Shown in pieces: positions 1-12,500 of a stretch of DNA of 64,000 nt (position 1 is the stretch's first letter; each line of letters opens with the position of its first letter). A model generated the notes under the pieces. It had not been told where the DNA came from. It was given only the letters and a program-made list of their open reading frames with translations, and did no database searches. The position numbers and the translations under genes are program-made. The DNA is from CAVVSQ01 sp963848825 (GTDB taxonomy: Bacteria; Planctomycetota; Planctomycetia; Gemmatales; Gemmataceae), in NCBI GenBank assembly GCA_963848825.1, contig CAWKFA010000008.1:682001-746000 (forward strand), written 5' to 3'.

Positions 1-586
1 ATTCCGGGGTCCGTGGCGTAGTGGCCTTGCCGTGGGAAGACCGTGGTGAGCTTTTTTCCCCAGGCTTTTTTGATGTTGTCGAGGATGCGGAGCTTATCGT
101 CTACCAGGACGTAATGGTCGGCGGGGTATCTCTTCTCGATATCATCGAGTTCTTCTTCTTTATGGATATAGATCAGGGCCCGGCCCGAGACTGCCTGGAA
201 GAGGCCGGAGCGCTCGATCTTGCGGGGCTGGAATACCACGTCGCCGTCGGAAAGGATCACGGTCGGGCCCCAGGCACCAAGCCGGTCAATCACCTCCAAA
301 GCGCGAGGATAGAGACGCTCCGCGAAGGGATAGGCCAGAAGGTAAAATGATACCTCGAGAAAATGGGGATCACGCGGATTCTCCGACCGGTAGCGCTGCA
401 AGGCGCCGAGATAGTCGGCATAACCGAGCTCTTCCCGCAGTTTTTCAAATAGTGCCCAGTAGCGTTCTTGTTTGGCGGCGCCGAAATGCGCAGCGTCAAA
501 TGGTCCCTCAGGTCGCTGGTGACCTGGTCGTTATCCAGGAGGGTATTATCAACGTCAAATAAAAAGACGACGGCGGGCGCGGTCAT
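1..586 (-). CDS. HAD-superfamily hydrolase (partial, one frameshift)
   Basis: The N-terminus shows the HAD motif I with nucleophile Asp (FLFDVDNTLLDN, residues 7-18). Further on come a motif II-like VILSDGD and a motif III/IV-like VLVDDKLRILDNIKKA, so a phosphatase-type Rossmann hydrolase is likely; the substrate cannot be read. The frame breaks near position 475-485: before it the protein reads DLRDHLTL, after it AAKQERYWALFEKLREEL in another frame. The C-terminus runs off the left edge of the window. The ATG at 586 overlaps the TGA of the upstream zwf gene (ATGA), which suggests translational coupling. What is seen: motifs, overlap and frameshift. What is inferred: phosphatase activity. Confidence 0.75.
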
Positions 587-1972
587 GCGCAGCCTTCCTT
601 TGCCAGGGGGTTGTGCCAACCTCCGGCCGGCGCTAACAAACGATCAACGTCCGGCGGGCCCCACGTGCCTGGGTCGTACTCCCTGACGGGTGTGGCGTTG
701 CCGAGAATCGGGTTGACCACACGCCAGGCCGCCTCCACGGCATCTTCACGGGCGAAGAGTGTCAAGTCTCCCGCGATGGCGTCACCCAGCAGGCGCTGGT
801 AGGGCCCCATTTCGTCGGGGGCATGGTGGCAGGCGATCAGCTCGATGGGTTCACCCACCATGGCTTCACCCGGCTTTTTGCTCTTGGTGCCCAGCGCGAT
901 GAGTACTTCGGGGCTGAGGCGAAAGCGATAATAATTGGCCAGCGGGGGATCGCTGGCGTCAAGCACTGGCGGCGCGGACTGCTTGAGCCGAACCAGCACC
1001 TCCGTCGCCGTGACCGGCAGGCACTTGCCCGCGCGGACATAAAAGGGCACGCCTTGCCAGCGTTCATTATCCACGAAAAAACGGAGGGCGGCGTAGGTCT
1101 CGACCTGGGAATCAGGGGCCACGCCCTCTTCGCTTCGGTAGCCGCGGAATTGCCCGCGCACGAGGTCGTCCGGGGCAAGAGTGCGCACGGCGCGCAGCAG
1201 GCGCGAGCGTTCGTCTCGCCGGGCTGCCTCATCTGCCCTGGCCGGACATTCCTCGGCAAGACAACCAATCACCTGGAGCATGTGGTTCTGCACGACGTCG
1301 CGAATGGTGCCGGCCTCTTCGTAGAATTTGCCGCGGCCGGCCACGCCAAAGCTTTCGGCCATGGTGATTTGCACGCTGTCGATGTGGGTTTTGTCCCAGG
1401 CGGCCGCGACAAGAGGGTTGGCAAAGCGAAAGTAGCTGAGGTTCTGCACCGGTTCCTTGCCCAGGTAATGATCGATGCGGAAGATGGCCTGCTCCGGAAA
1501 GTGCGCCTGGAGCGTGGCGTTCAATTCTTGGGCCGATGCCAGGTCGCGGCCGAAAGGTTTCTCCACCACGACGCGGGCGTCTTTGACGCAGTTGGCCCTG
1601 GCCAGCCCCTCCACCACGGTGGCAAATAGGCTGGGCGGAATCGCCAGGTAGTACAAAGGGTTTTTGGCGCCCCCAAGGGCCTGACGGATTTGTTCAGCGG
1701 CAGCTTGATCCCCATATTCACCGGCGACATAACGCAGGGAAGCTGTCAGCCTGGCAAGGCCGGATTTGTCGGCCGGGGACTGTTTCTCGACACTATCGCG
1801 AGCTCGCTGTTTAAATTGCTCGAGCGTCCAGCGGGAGCGCCGCCACGCCAATAATGGGCACTTCAAGTGTGCCACGCCGCGTTAGCGCCGCCAGCGCCGG
1901 AAAGATTTTTTTATATACCAGGTCGCCCGTCGCGCCAAAGATGACCAGAGCGTCCGCTTGAGCCATCGCCAT
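583..1972 (-). CDS. zwf: Glucose-6-phosphate dehydrogenase (one frameshift)
   Basis: Cytosolic enzyme that oxidises glucose-6-phosphate to 6-phosphogluconolactone, the entry to the oxidative pentose phosphate pathway. The N-terminal NAD(P)-binding motif reads VIFGATGDLVYKK. The substrate/active-site signature is RIDHYLGKE, followed by family blocks such as EEAGTIRDVVQNHMLQV and AGKCLPVTATEV. The combined length of about 462 residues is close to the usual size. The frame changes near 1842, where an extra G in GGCGTGGCGGCGC would explain the break (IIGVA to RSRWTLEQFK). The start is taken at 1972; an ATG at 1966 is also possible. The stop overlaps the downstream HAD gene by four bases, so the two are probably one operon. 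Confidence 0.92.
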
Positions 1973-2112
1973 GAATTGCCCCGCGACCTTCTTTGGGACT
2001 GAAGCCATCGAGGTGGACTTTATGCCCTGCGCGGAAGTGGCCGCGCAGGCACGTTACCTCGCGGTAGCAATTTTCGCAAAATTCGGCGGAAATGCAAGGG
2101 GCCTAACGATTC

Positions 2113-2145
2113 AACCCAGGGCATCGCCTGGCGATGCCCTGGGTT
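2113..2145. terminator. Perfect 16-bp inverted repeat between zwf and the beta-helix gene
   Basis: Positions 2113-2128 (AACCCAGGGCATCGCC) are an exact reverse complement of 2130-2145. The hairpin lies just past the stop of the minus-strand gene ending at 2177 and upstream of zwf. No good T-run follows on the minus strand, so it may be a factor-dependent terminator or a REP-like palindrome. Its CCCAGGG/CCCTGGG core recurs in the hairpin cluster near 63 kb. Confidence 0.55.
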
Positions 2146-2176
2146 GTCTTGTTTGACGTTGTCGGCAGAAAATTGC

Positions 2177-5100
2177 CTAGATGATGAAGACCTGGTTCCC
2201 GGGTTTCGCCGTCACGGTGTTGCCGTTGGTCAACGTAAAGGAAGTCGTTCCCGTGGCGGCGGCGAGAAGAATGTGGTTGTTTGAGTAGTCGAACCAGTAA
2301 AGTTGCTGGTTGCTGTCCAGAACGACGAGGGCGCCGTCGGCGGCAACCGCAATCTGGGTGGCGATCCTGTCCAGAGCGGCCGACCATCCGGTCACGGTAT
2401 CGAAGGTCCACACGGAGCCGTTGGTTTCCAACTCGGCCATGGTGCCGTTGGGAGAGACAAAGAAACTGCTCACGCCGGAGTCCTTGAGCGTCCAGGCACC
2501 ACTGCTTTGCATCCAGAGCTGTCCGCCGGTTTCAAGTTCCCACAAAACGCCGGCGCCGGTGAGGCCGAAGGATTTGGTCGTCGAGTCAAGTTCGGCCCAG
2601 GTGAGGCTCTTGAGGTTGGAAAGCGTCCACAGAGCGTTCGTGGTCTCGAGATCATAAAGAATGCCGGTGGAGGAAACGCTGATGGTCGCGGCCACGCGGT
2701 CGAGCTTGCTGCTCTTGCCGTCGCTGTTGAAGGCGTACAAGTTGCCGCCGGTCTCAACGGCGTAGACCGTCCCGTTGGAGGCCACGGCGAAGCTCTGGAC
2801 GCCGGTGTCGATCACATTGGCGCCGTTGCTGTCCACGAGAGTGCCGTTAATGGTCAGATAATCGACGCTGATGACGTTCGCGGAGTTGGTCGTGAGCGCG
2901 GCGGAAATAACATTGGGAATGGTCGTTACGGGGGTAAGTGTGTTACCGCTGGTGCTGTCCTCGACCAGGCTGCCCGCCTGGAGGAACCACAGGTTCGCAT
3001 TGCTGTCGAGACCGACCAGCGACACACCCTGCGGTACGCTGCCGCCGGTGGATACGACGATGCTGCCGCCGATAAGCTGGTAAGCGTAGACGCCGCTGGC
3101 GGCCACCGAAAAGGAGCTAACCTTCGCATTGATCAGGGCCAGCGAGGTGCCATTCCAGGAAGAAAAGACGCCGTTCGATTGCAGCAGGTAAAGCGTCGTG
3201 CCGCTCACACCGATGGATTCAACGCCTGACAGGATCGCGCTGGCGCCGAAGACGCCGTTTTTGTAGGACCAGACGGCGCCGCCGGTTTCCAGTTCATAAA
3301 GCGTGCCGTCGGTGGCGAGCTTGATGCTGGCGGTGTTCTGGTCCAGTCTGGTCCAGGTGGCATTTTTGTACTGCCACAAGTCGCCGCCGACCTGCAGGTC
3401 GTAGAGCGTATGGGTGGCATCCGCCGCAATGGCGTCGACATTCGTGGAAATCGTCGTCGCCACGTTGTCGCTGGTTTGAATAAGGTCGCCATTGGTCATG
3501 AGCTTGAAAGCCAGACTCGCTTGCAACTCGACGGCGCCGATGTCCACAGTTGAGTTGAACACGCGCGGCAAGCCGCGCTGATCGGCCACGATCGGAATGC
3601 CGCCTGGATAGACGGCCAGAGAATTAGAACCATTGTCGACGGCCGGGCTGGTCGATTGGAGGGAAACGGTTTGCGTCAGGCCGCCATAATTGCCCAGCGG
3701 ATTGAGTCCGGGGTTCGCGACATTGACTCGATTGTTATTGGGCAGGCCGTTCACCAGGCCGCCCGATCCGCCGGTGCCGATCAGGTTGTTCATCGAGGTG
3801 GCAACGACGAGGAGACCGCCAATGTCACTGGCCGCGCCGGCCTGCGTGTTCAGTGCCACGATCGTGTTATTCAGCGTCGTTCCGCCGGCCGTGGCCTCAA
3901 ACAGGCCGCCAGTGTTGGCAGCCTGATTGAAGGCGATGGTGCTGTTGGTAAAGATCGCCCGCGCATCCTGGCTGTAAACGCCGCCGCCAGAGCCTGCCGT
4001 GGCAACGTTGTTGGCCACGGTACTGTCGATGACTGCCAAATCGTTGCCGGCCACGGTGGAGTTGCTGAAAATACCGCCGCCGTTGCCGTTGGTCGCCGTA
4101 TTGCCGGAGACCGTGGTGCTATAAAGGTTAACCGAGCCCGTGTTGTAGACTCCGCCGCCGGAGGTGGCTGCCGTGTTGCCGGAAACTGTGGACTGGCTAA
4201 GGCTGGCCGTGCCGGCGGCGACATCGAGACCACCGCCATTGTTGGCGGTGTTGGTGGCGATGGTGGAGCGATCAATAGTGACGACCGTGCCACCGGTGAC
4301 AAAAACGCCGCCGCCCGCCGTGGTGGCGTTATTTCCTGTGATGCTCACGTTGGTAATCGTCGCCGCGATGGCGCCGGTCACGTTCAGGTAGATAGCGCCC
4401 CCCTGGCCGATGGTGGTGGAGGTGGCGGAATTTCCGGAAAAGGTGCTATTGGTAATGGCCAGCTTCGTGCTGTTGGAATCAAAGATGGCCCCGCCCGCCA
4501 CCGCGGCGGCGGAGGATCTGCGCGATGTTGCCGGTGAGCGTGCAGCGATTGATCGTCAATCCCGAGCCGGAAGCACCGGTATTGAAACCGCTCGATATCG
4601 CCCCGCCCGTCGAATCGGTTTGGTTTTGATTGAAGGTGCTATTGCTGATAATCACGGTGCTGGTATTGCCGGTGATGTCCAGAGCGCCTCCGCCAACGCT
4701 GCCGCCCAGGGCGGTATTGTTGCTGAAGCTGCTGTTGGTGATGCTGATGGACTGACTCGCGCTGCCGGTGGCGGCGACGGCGCCTCCATTGGTGGCGCTA
4801 TTGGAGGTGAAATCGCAATTGGCGAGGGTGAGCGGACTGGCGCCCGGGCTGAAGATCGCCCCGCCGCCGCCCGTACCGGCCGCCGAATTATTCGCGAACG
4901 AGCAATTGTTCAGAATGAGCGTGTTGCCCGCGCCGGGGCTGAAGATCGCGCCTCCTCCTCCCGCACCCGTGGCCGAATTGTTGGCGAAGGTGGTTTCGAT
5001 GGCATTCAAGGTGGCGCCCGCGGCCACGTTGCCGACGGCGCCGCCGCCGCCTGTGCTGGAGATGTTGTTCGTGAAAACATCATTGCTAAGGGTCAGCGTG

Positions 5101-5612
5101 CCGTTGTTGAGAATCGCTCCGCCAGGGCCGTTGTTGAAGCCATTTTTGATGGTCAGGCCAGAGAGGGTCAGGCTAATGCCAGCGGTCCCATTGTTCAAAA
5201 TCTGCGTGCCCACGCCGCTTATCGCGAGCTGAGAGCCTCCCGGACCGACAATGCTCATGTTTTGGCTCAAGGCCGAGGCGCCGTTCAATTCGCCGAGATT
5301 CAGCGAGATCGTGCCGTTGAGGCCGGTGCTAAAGACGATGGTGTCATTGCCGCCGGCTGGATTGCCGCTGATCTGATTCAGCTCGGCTGAGGAGAGACCC
5401 GCCTGGGAGCCGCCTTGCGCGATCGCGACGGCCTCGCGTAAACTCAGCGTGGCATCGCCATGGGCATTCTCATCGACCAGGGTATTGACGGTCAGAAAGG
5501 CGCCGGAAGGCAGGCAGCGGTCTTCAAGGTTCTCAAGAACAAGCCGCAATTTAGCTTTTGGTTTTTTGGGTAAACACGATTTCTTAAGACGGCTTGTAAA
5601 CCACATACGCAT
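2177..5612 (-). CDS. Large exported beta-helix protein with choice-of-anchor Q-type region and tectonin-like repeats (one frameshift)
   Basis: About 1,145 residues. After a basic N-terminus comes the planctomycete motif LVLENLEDRCLPSG, then an opening of the kind VNTLVDENAHGDATLSLREAV that is typical of right-handed beta-helix (pectin-lyase-like) adhesins. Many GGAIxNxG and SNSTFSGN-type turns follow. The sequence around VDNGSNSLAVYPGG and DQRGLPRVFNSTVDIGAVE matches the choice-of-anchor Q type end. The last ~380 residues are repeats of roughly 40 residues with LYELETGGAVWSYKNG-like units, resembling tectonin or a beta-propeller. The frame breaks near 4518; removing one base restores SSAAAVAGGAIF. 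The start is chosen at 5612 because AAAGGGG lies seven bases upstream. Likely cell-surface or extracellular; the ligand is unknown. Confidence 0.8.
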
Positions 5613-5721
5613 TGAGAGGCCCCTTTCAAGGAGTACATAAACGAAAAAAAAGGCATGCGGCGTGGTCCAAAAGCAGGATCGAGCCCGCGCGCTTTGGTCC
5701 ATTCCGATAGTTTTGCCTTAG

Positions 5722-5749
5722 AACATAGGTCCGAGACGGGACTTGTCAA
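5722..5749 (-). promoter_or_regulatory. Sigma70-like promoter of the beta-helix gene
   Basis: On the minus strand TTGACA (5749-5744), a 16-base spacer and TATGTT (5727-5722) lie about 110 bases upstream of the start at 5612. The same TTGACA-type box with a 17-base spacer is found upstream of the three other LEDR-type genes in this window. Confidence 0.45.
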
Positions 5750-5924
5750 ATAAGTATTTGGGGCACATACAAGGGCCCAACAATGTCCCGGCTTTAGCTC
5801 AGACAAACCGTGGTTGCAATGACGCGAGTGCTACGTTGGGTACCACCTGCCGGGCGAGTCGGCAGGGTTGCTCTTGCCTTTAGGCCCTTCTGGCCTGAAT
5901 GCAAGTAAGTCGCGACCCGCCCGG

Positions 5925-6134
5925 TCAGCTCTCCAGGACGGCCGCGCTGGCGGAGCGGTTTTTGACACGATCCGGCGAGGTCAGGTAGCGGGCCTTCTGA
6001 ACGTAAGGCAGAAACTGTTCCCAGTTTCCTCGTGCATACTTCCCGGCTTCGTTCGGAGTTCTTCGAGTTTTCTTGTCGCCATTGAGATAGTAGGTGAAGG
6101 CAAAAAAGCGGGCTGCGTTCGTCAAAGGATCCAT
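5925..6134 (-). CDS. Small hypothetical protein, 69 residues
   Basis: Not recognised. The reading frame encodes MDPLTNAARFFAFTYYLNGD followed by a Lys/Arg-rich, aromatic-rich stretch (KYARGNWEQFLPYVQKARYL). There is no signal peptide or membrane segment. The start at 6134 is preferred over upstream ATGs at 6140 and 6233 because AAGGAG sits six bases before it, a near-ideal ribosome binding site. It lies alone between the beta-helix gene and the giant gene, on the same strand as both. The balanced amino-acid composition and the good binding site argue for a real gene. Confidence 0.55.
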   Translation of the reverse strand: MDPLTNAARFFAFTYYLNGDKKTRRTPNEAGKYARGNWEQFLPYVQKARYLTSPDRVKNRSASAAVLES

Positions 6135-6462
6135 TTCCATCTCCTTGGTTTGCGAAACCCTGGGGGTTCCACGGGGGTCCCGGACTTTCACGTAGGTGCC
6201 ATTCACCGCAAAGGTGCAGCCTTGCGGATGCAACCTTTATGCCGGTTATCTCAAATATGCCCATTTCGCTGGAGCGCTGGTTGCCTGTCGACGACGAAAA
6301 TGGCGACGTGTCAAGGACTTAAGGAAAGAAAAAGATTAAAGGGAGTTTGCGACCTGCTGGACCTGCCGAATTTATTTGTTCTCGGTTAACTCCGCGCTTC
6401 CCGGTAGTGCGCACTTCGGGATGCTGGCGACTTGTGGGTCAACTGCCCGACGGCCCGCCTTC

Positions 6463-6497
6463 AAAAAGGCAAGGGCAGCCGCCGGGGCTGCCCTTGC
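6463..6497 (-). terminator. Rho-independent terminator of the giant gene
   Basis: GCAAGGGCAGCC (6469-6480) pairs with GGCTGCCCTTGC (6486-6497). On the minus strand the stem is followed by a run of five T (AAAAA at 6463-6467 on the plus strand). It stands about 35 bases after the TAG at 6530. Confidence 0.75.
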
Positions 6498-6529
6498 TTT
6501 CAAATCGCGAGTGGCTTACTTCGTGTCGC

Positions 6530-9500
6530 CTAGGCCACCACCTTGGTTTTGAAATACTGATACGCGAAGCGGTTGTTGAGCGGGCTGGCCGCGTCGTCAG
6601 TGACGCTCGCCAAAACCCAAATATCGCCGAGGAAAGCAGCCGCGGGCGCCACCTTGGCGGCTGTGCCGCTCAGCGTCACCGTGAACTGGCCGGCCTGCGC
6701 CGTCGCCAGACGTGTGGCGATAGTCATCGACGATGTGTCGGTGGCCAGGACGGGCAGCGTCGTGAGCAGTAGGTCCTGCGCCTGTGTCTTGGTACCGCCC
6801 CACTTGTACATTTGGCCGTTAGCCTGAATGTAATACCAGGCCCCCGCCGAGTCGCGCAGCCAACTTTCACCATAACCATTGCTGTTAAAGGACAGGCTGC
6901 CGCTCACGTGCAGGCCGAGCGTATGTTGCAGGTTATACGTCAAGTCATTGTTGGCGCTGTTATTTACCAGAAGGCCAGGCACGGCCCAGTAGAGTGTGGG
7001 TTGATCGAGAGTGGCCAACGGCACCATTGGATTGTTGCCGTGCAGGGGATCTTGCAGGGCCGCAGTGCCGGTTTTGGCCCCGTTCCAGGCGTAGAACTGA
7101 CCGTTCGGGAGAATGAAGTACCAGGGATTATTATAGGCGTTAATGAGGCCTTTTACCCATTTCTCGTTGAGCCCCAAAGTATTGGCGTAGTACGAACCAT
7201 TGGAACTCAGGTTGTAAATCGTCTGCAGGACATACCCCTGGGTGCCGCCGCTGGCGGAGTAGCTCAGGCTGTCGCCGTCGGCGTCGGTCGCCGCCACGGA
7301 CACTGAAAGGGGGTTGGGGCCGCTGGTATGCGAGAGCGTTTGCGTGCTCACTGCGGCAATTGCTGGTAAATGGTTGTCCACGACAACGTTGAATTGATTT
7401 ACGGTGGGGACGGATTCGAAGGTGGTGATCAAATTAATCACCCAATTGCCGACGAAATTGTTCTTGGGCGTGACCGTCAATGTCGGCGACGCACCCGTGC
7501 TCAGGGCGATGTTCACACTTTGGTTCAGGGCCGGAGCGTTATAAAGGCGTGCGGGCTCGTTGTAATAGATTGGATCGAGTGTAGCCAGGAACACGCCGGC
7601 GCCCGTAAACAGTTTGCCGCTGGGCGTGATGTAATACCAGGCGCTGCCGGTGCCCCGGAGCCAGCGTTCCTGGTAACCGTTGAAGTTCTGGTAGAAGTTG
7701 CCGGTAAAGGAGAGGCCCAGCGTTTGCTGGAGCACGGTGGCATAACTGCCGGGGGCCGCTTCCCAAAGGAGGGCAGGATTGTACCAGTAAACTGGGTCCA
7801 GGGAAGCGACAACGGCGCCGCTGGCCCTGGAAGGCGTCTGGTCCCAGGCGAACACCTGGCCATTGGGTTCGATGAAATACCAGGGAGATTTGAACTGGTT
7901 GATCGTGCCCTTGAGCCATTTTTCATTGGCACCGCCGTAGTTTTGCGAGTAGCTACCCGTGAAGACAAAACTGTGGCTCTGCGAGAGGAACCAGGCCGGC
8001 GTGCCGGCTTGCTGCAACTGATAAGTGGAACCGGGCGTCAGGTTGATGACGGTAGTTGCCTGGGTGTAGGATATTTCCTGGTCTGTCAGCGGTGCGGGCG
8101 CGCCTTGTACGTTAATGGTGAAGTTTTGTGCCGCGGAAGTATCGTGGCCCCCATTGCCGGTGCCGCCCTGATCCTGAACTGTCACGGCAATCGTGGACGT
8201 ACCCGAAGCGCCGGCGGCAGGCGTGTAGGTAAGCTTGCCGGTGTTGTCAATGGCCGGGGCCACGCTAAAGAGCGAGGGATTGCTGACATTGGTCACATGG
8301 TAGGCAAGCAATGCTTCGCCGGCAGGATTGCCAGCGCCCGCAATATACGTCGCCCAGCTTGGTATGACGACGGGCCCGTTGTTTTGCAAAACGGTTGGCG
8401 GATTGCTCGCGGTAAAGCTGGGCGCTTGATTGACAAAGTTCACGGTGATGGTGAAGGTGCGGCTACTGGTGTTGGCACTGGGGGCGACGTTCGAACCACT
8501 GTCGGCCAGGACTGCGCTAAAGGTCGCGGTGCCGCTGCTGTTGGCCGCGGCCTGGTACGTCAGCGTGCCGGTATGCACGTCGATGGCTGGGGCCGTCGTG
8601 AAAGTGAGTCCGCCCGTGGCGCTGGTTTGAGACACGGTGAAGCCGATGAGCGTTTGACTGCTTTCATTGGCTGGGCCGGCGCTCATGCCAGTGGCAAAAC
8701 TGGCCACCGTTTGCGCGCCGGCATTTTCATTGACCGTCGGAGCGACCCCCAGGTTGAAGGTCGGTGGATCGTTCACGAAGTTGACCGTGATCGTGAAGGA
8801 TTGCGTGCTGCTGTTGACGTTGGGGGCCGCGCCCGGGCCGCTATCGGTCAGCGTGGCGCTAAACGTGGCCGTCCCGCTGCTATTGGGCGCGGGCTGGTAC
8901 GTGAGCGCACCGGTATGCACGTCAATGGCAGGCGCCGTGGTGAAGGTTAGCCCGCCGGTCGCGCCGGTCTGGGAAACTGTGAAGCCCACGAGGCTTTGAC
9001 TGCTCTCGTTGGCGGGGCCAGTACTCATGCCGGTCGCGAAGTTATTGACTGTTTGCAGGCCGGCTTCTTCATTGACCGCGGGCGGGTTGCCCGCGAGGGT
9101 GAATGTCGGCGGTTGGTTGACCGCGGTCACGGTGATCGTGAAGGATTGAGAGCTGTTATTGACGTTGGGCGCCACGTTGGAGCCGCTGTCGGTAAGCGTG
9201 GCGGTGAACGTGGCGGTCCCATTGCTGTTGGCGGCAGGCTGATAGGTCAGGGCCCCCGTGTGCGGATCAATCGAGGGTGCCGCGGTAAACGTCAGTCCGC
9301 CGGTTGAGGTCGTTTGGGCGAGGCTGAAGGTAACCGTTTGACTGCCTTCGTTGGCGGGGCCCGCGCTGATGCCGGTGGCGAAACTGGGCACCGTCTGGGC
9401 GCCGGCGTTCTCGTTGACCGCCGCCGGATTGCCCGCCAGGGTGAAGGTGGGCGGCTGATTGACCGCGGTCACGGTGATGGTGAAGCTTTGGGTGCTGCTG

Positions 9501-12500
9501 TTGACGTTCGGCGCGACGTTGGAGCCATTGTCGCTCAGGGTGGCGCTAAACGTGGCGGTCCCGAAGGTGTTGGGAGCGGCCTGATAGGTCAACGTGCCGG
9601 TGTGCACGTCGATCGCGGGCTGGGTGGTGAAAGTCAAGCCGCCGGCCGAGCCCGTTTGGGTGACCGTGAAGCCCGTGAGCGTTTGACTGCTTTCGTTGGC
9701 CGGTCCGGCACTTATGCCGGTCGCGAAGTTGGTCACCGTTTGGGCGCCGGCGTTTTCGTTGACCGTTGCCGGGTTGCCCGCGAGGGTGAAAGTCGGCGGC
9801 TGGTTGATGGCGTTCACCGTGATCGTGAAGGACCTGGTGGTGTTGTTGACGCTGGGAGCGTTGTTGGAGCCGCTATCGGTCAGCGTGGCGTTGAACGTGG
9901 CGGTGCCGTTGCTGCCCGAAGCGGGTTGATAGGTCAGCGTGCCGGTATTCACGTCAATGGCGGGCGCCGTGCTGAATGTGAGCCCGCCCGTGGAACCGAT
10001 CTGGGTGACGGTAAAGCCCACCAGCGTTTGCGTGGCGGCCTCGCTGGGCGGTCCGACGCTCATGTTGGTGGCGAAGCTGGTCACGGTTTGGAGGCCGGCT
10101 TGTTCATTCACCGCCGGCGGATTGCCCGCCAGGACAAATGATGGTGGAATATTGATGGGCGCGACGGTGATAGTGAAGGTCTTGGTCGTGTTGTTGACGT
10201 TGGGCGACACGTTCGAACCCGTGTCCGTCAAGGTGGCCTGGAAGGTCGCGGTACCGGTGGTGTTGTTCGTTGGCGCGAAGGTGAGGGAACCTGTCGCGAC
10301 ATTGATGGTCGGCGCCGTGGAGAAGGTCAAGCTGCCCGTCACGCTTGTCTGTTGCAAGGTGAAGCCCACCAGGCTCTGGAGGCCGGTTTCATTGGCGGGC
10401 CCCACACTGATGCCTGACGCGAAATTGGCCACCGTTTGGAAGCCGCCATTGACGTTAGTGACCGGGCTGGCGGCCAAAACAAAGGTCGGCGCGTCGTTGA
10501 CGAAGTTGACCGTGATGGTAAAGGTTTGCGTGCTGTTGTTGACGCTGGGCGCCGCATTCGAGCCGCTATCAGTCAAGGTCGCATTGAACGTGGCCGTGCC
10601 GCTGCTGTTGGGAGCGGGCTGGTAAGTTAGCATGCCGGTATGGACGTCGATCGCGGGCGCCGTCGTGAAGGTCAAGCCGCCAGTGGAACTCGTTTGTGCC
10701 ACGGTGAAGCCCACGAGTGTTTGGCTGGCTTCATTGGGCGGCCCCGCGCTCATGTTGGTGGCGAAATTGGCGACGCGCTTGAGCACCCGCTTCTTCGTTC
10801 ACCGCCGGCGGGTCGCCCGCCAGCGTGAATGTCGGAGCTTGATTCACGGGGCTGACCGTGATGGTGAAGGTTTTCGTGGTGAAATTAACGTTCGGCGCCG
10901 TGTTCGAACCGTTGTCCGTGAGGGTGGCCGTGAACGTCGCCGTACCATTGGAATTAGGGTCAGACTGGAAGGTCAAGTTGCCGGTCGTCAGGTCGATGGT
11001 CGGCGCCGTCGTGAAAGTCAACCCGCCTGTGGAACCGGTCTGCGCGACGTTCAAGCTCACCAGCGTTTGGCTGGACTCGTTCGCCGGACCGGCGCTCATG
11101 GCCGTAGCGAAGCCGGCGACCGTTTGTGCCCCGGCGTTTTCGGCGGCAACGGGGTTGGCTCCCAGGGTGAAGGTCGGCGCGTCATTGACGAAGTTGACCG
11201 TAATCGTGAAGGATTGCGTGCTGTTGTTGACGTTTGGCGCTGTATTCGAGCCGCTGTCGGTGAGCGTCGCGCTGAAGGTCGCGGTGCCACTGGTGTCGGG
11301 CGCGGCTTGATAAGTGAGGGCGCCGGTGCTCAGGTTGATCGAAGGCTGTGTGGTGAAAGTGAGGCCGCCGGTTGATGCGGTTTGACTCACGGTGAAGCCC
11401 ACGAGAGTTTGGCTCGAGGTTTCGTTCGCGGGCCCAACCTTCATGGCGGAGGCGAAGCCGGCGACCGTTTGCGCCGGCGTCCTCGTCAACGGCGGCGGGG
11501 TTGCCGGCGAGAGTGAACGTCGGCGGTTGGTTCACGGCCGTGACGGTGATCGTAAAGGACTTCGTGGAGAAATTCACGTTTGGCGCGGTATTCGAGCCAC
11601 TGTCCGTCAGGGTCGCATTGAATGTGGCAGTGCCCACCGAGTTCGGGGCCGACTGGAACGTCAAGTTGCCCGTGATCGCATCGATGGCCGGCGGCGTCGT
11701 GAAGGTCAGGCTTCCGGCGGGACTTGTCTGGGTAACGGTGAAGCCTACCAGGGGCTGGCTGCTTTCGTTGGCGGGACCGGGAGTGATCGCGGTGGCAAAG
11801 CCGGTGACCGTGGTCGGCCCGATATTTTCGGTGGCTTGCGGGTTGGCGCCGAGGCTAAACGTGGGTGGATCGTTGATGAAGTTAACGGTGATGGTAAACG
11901 TCTGCGTGCTGTTGTTGACACTTGGCGCGACGTTGGAGCCGTTATCGGTGAGCGTCGCATTGAACGTGGCCGTGCCGCTGGTGCCGGGAGTGGGTTTGTA
12001 GGTCAGCGCCTCCGGTTGCCACATTGATGGTCGGCGCCGTGGCGAAGGTGAGGCCGCCCGTGGAAGCAGTCTGGGCGACGGTGAAGCCAACCAGCGTCTG
12101 GTGGCCGATTTCGTTGGCGGGCCCGACCTTCATGTTGGTGGCGAAGTTACTCACGGTCTGGAGCGAGGCGTCCTCATTGACCGCCGCGGGATTGCCCGCC
12201 AGTGTGAAGGTAGGCGGCTGATTGACCACATTGACCGTGATGGTGAAGGTCTGTGGCGCCGACGTATCTTGGCCGCCGTTGGCGGTGCCGCCCGATTCCT
12301 GGACAGTCACGGTGAAAGTTGACGTGCCGATGACGTTGGTCGCCGGCGTGTAGGTCAAGTTGCCGGAGGCATCCACCGCCGGGCCGGCGCTAAACAGCGA
12401 TGGCGTGCCCACGGCCGTGACCGTATAGGCCACGACGGTTTCGCCCGGTACGCCCGGTGTGAAGACCGCCCAGCCGGATACTGTGGCCGGTCCGCTGTTT

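Noticed and set aside
7370..10141. Long plus-strand open frames (up to 526 codons) opposite the giant gene
   Set aside because: They are antisense to repeats of the giant gene, show Gly/Arg/Val-rich periodic sequence (GQRAGVHVDRG-like units) that mirrors the repeat period, and have no family motif.
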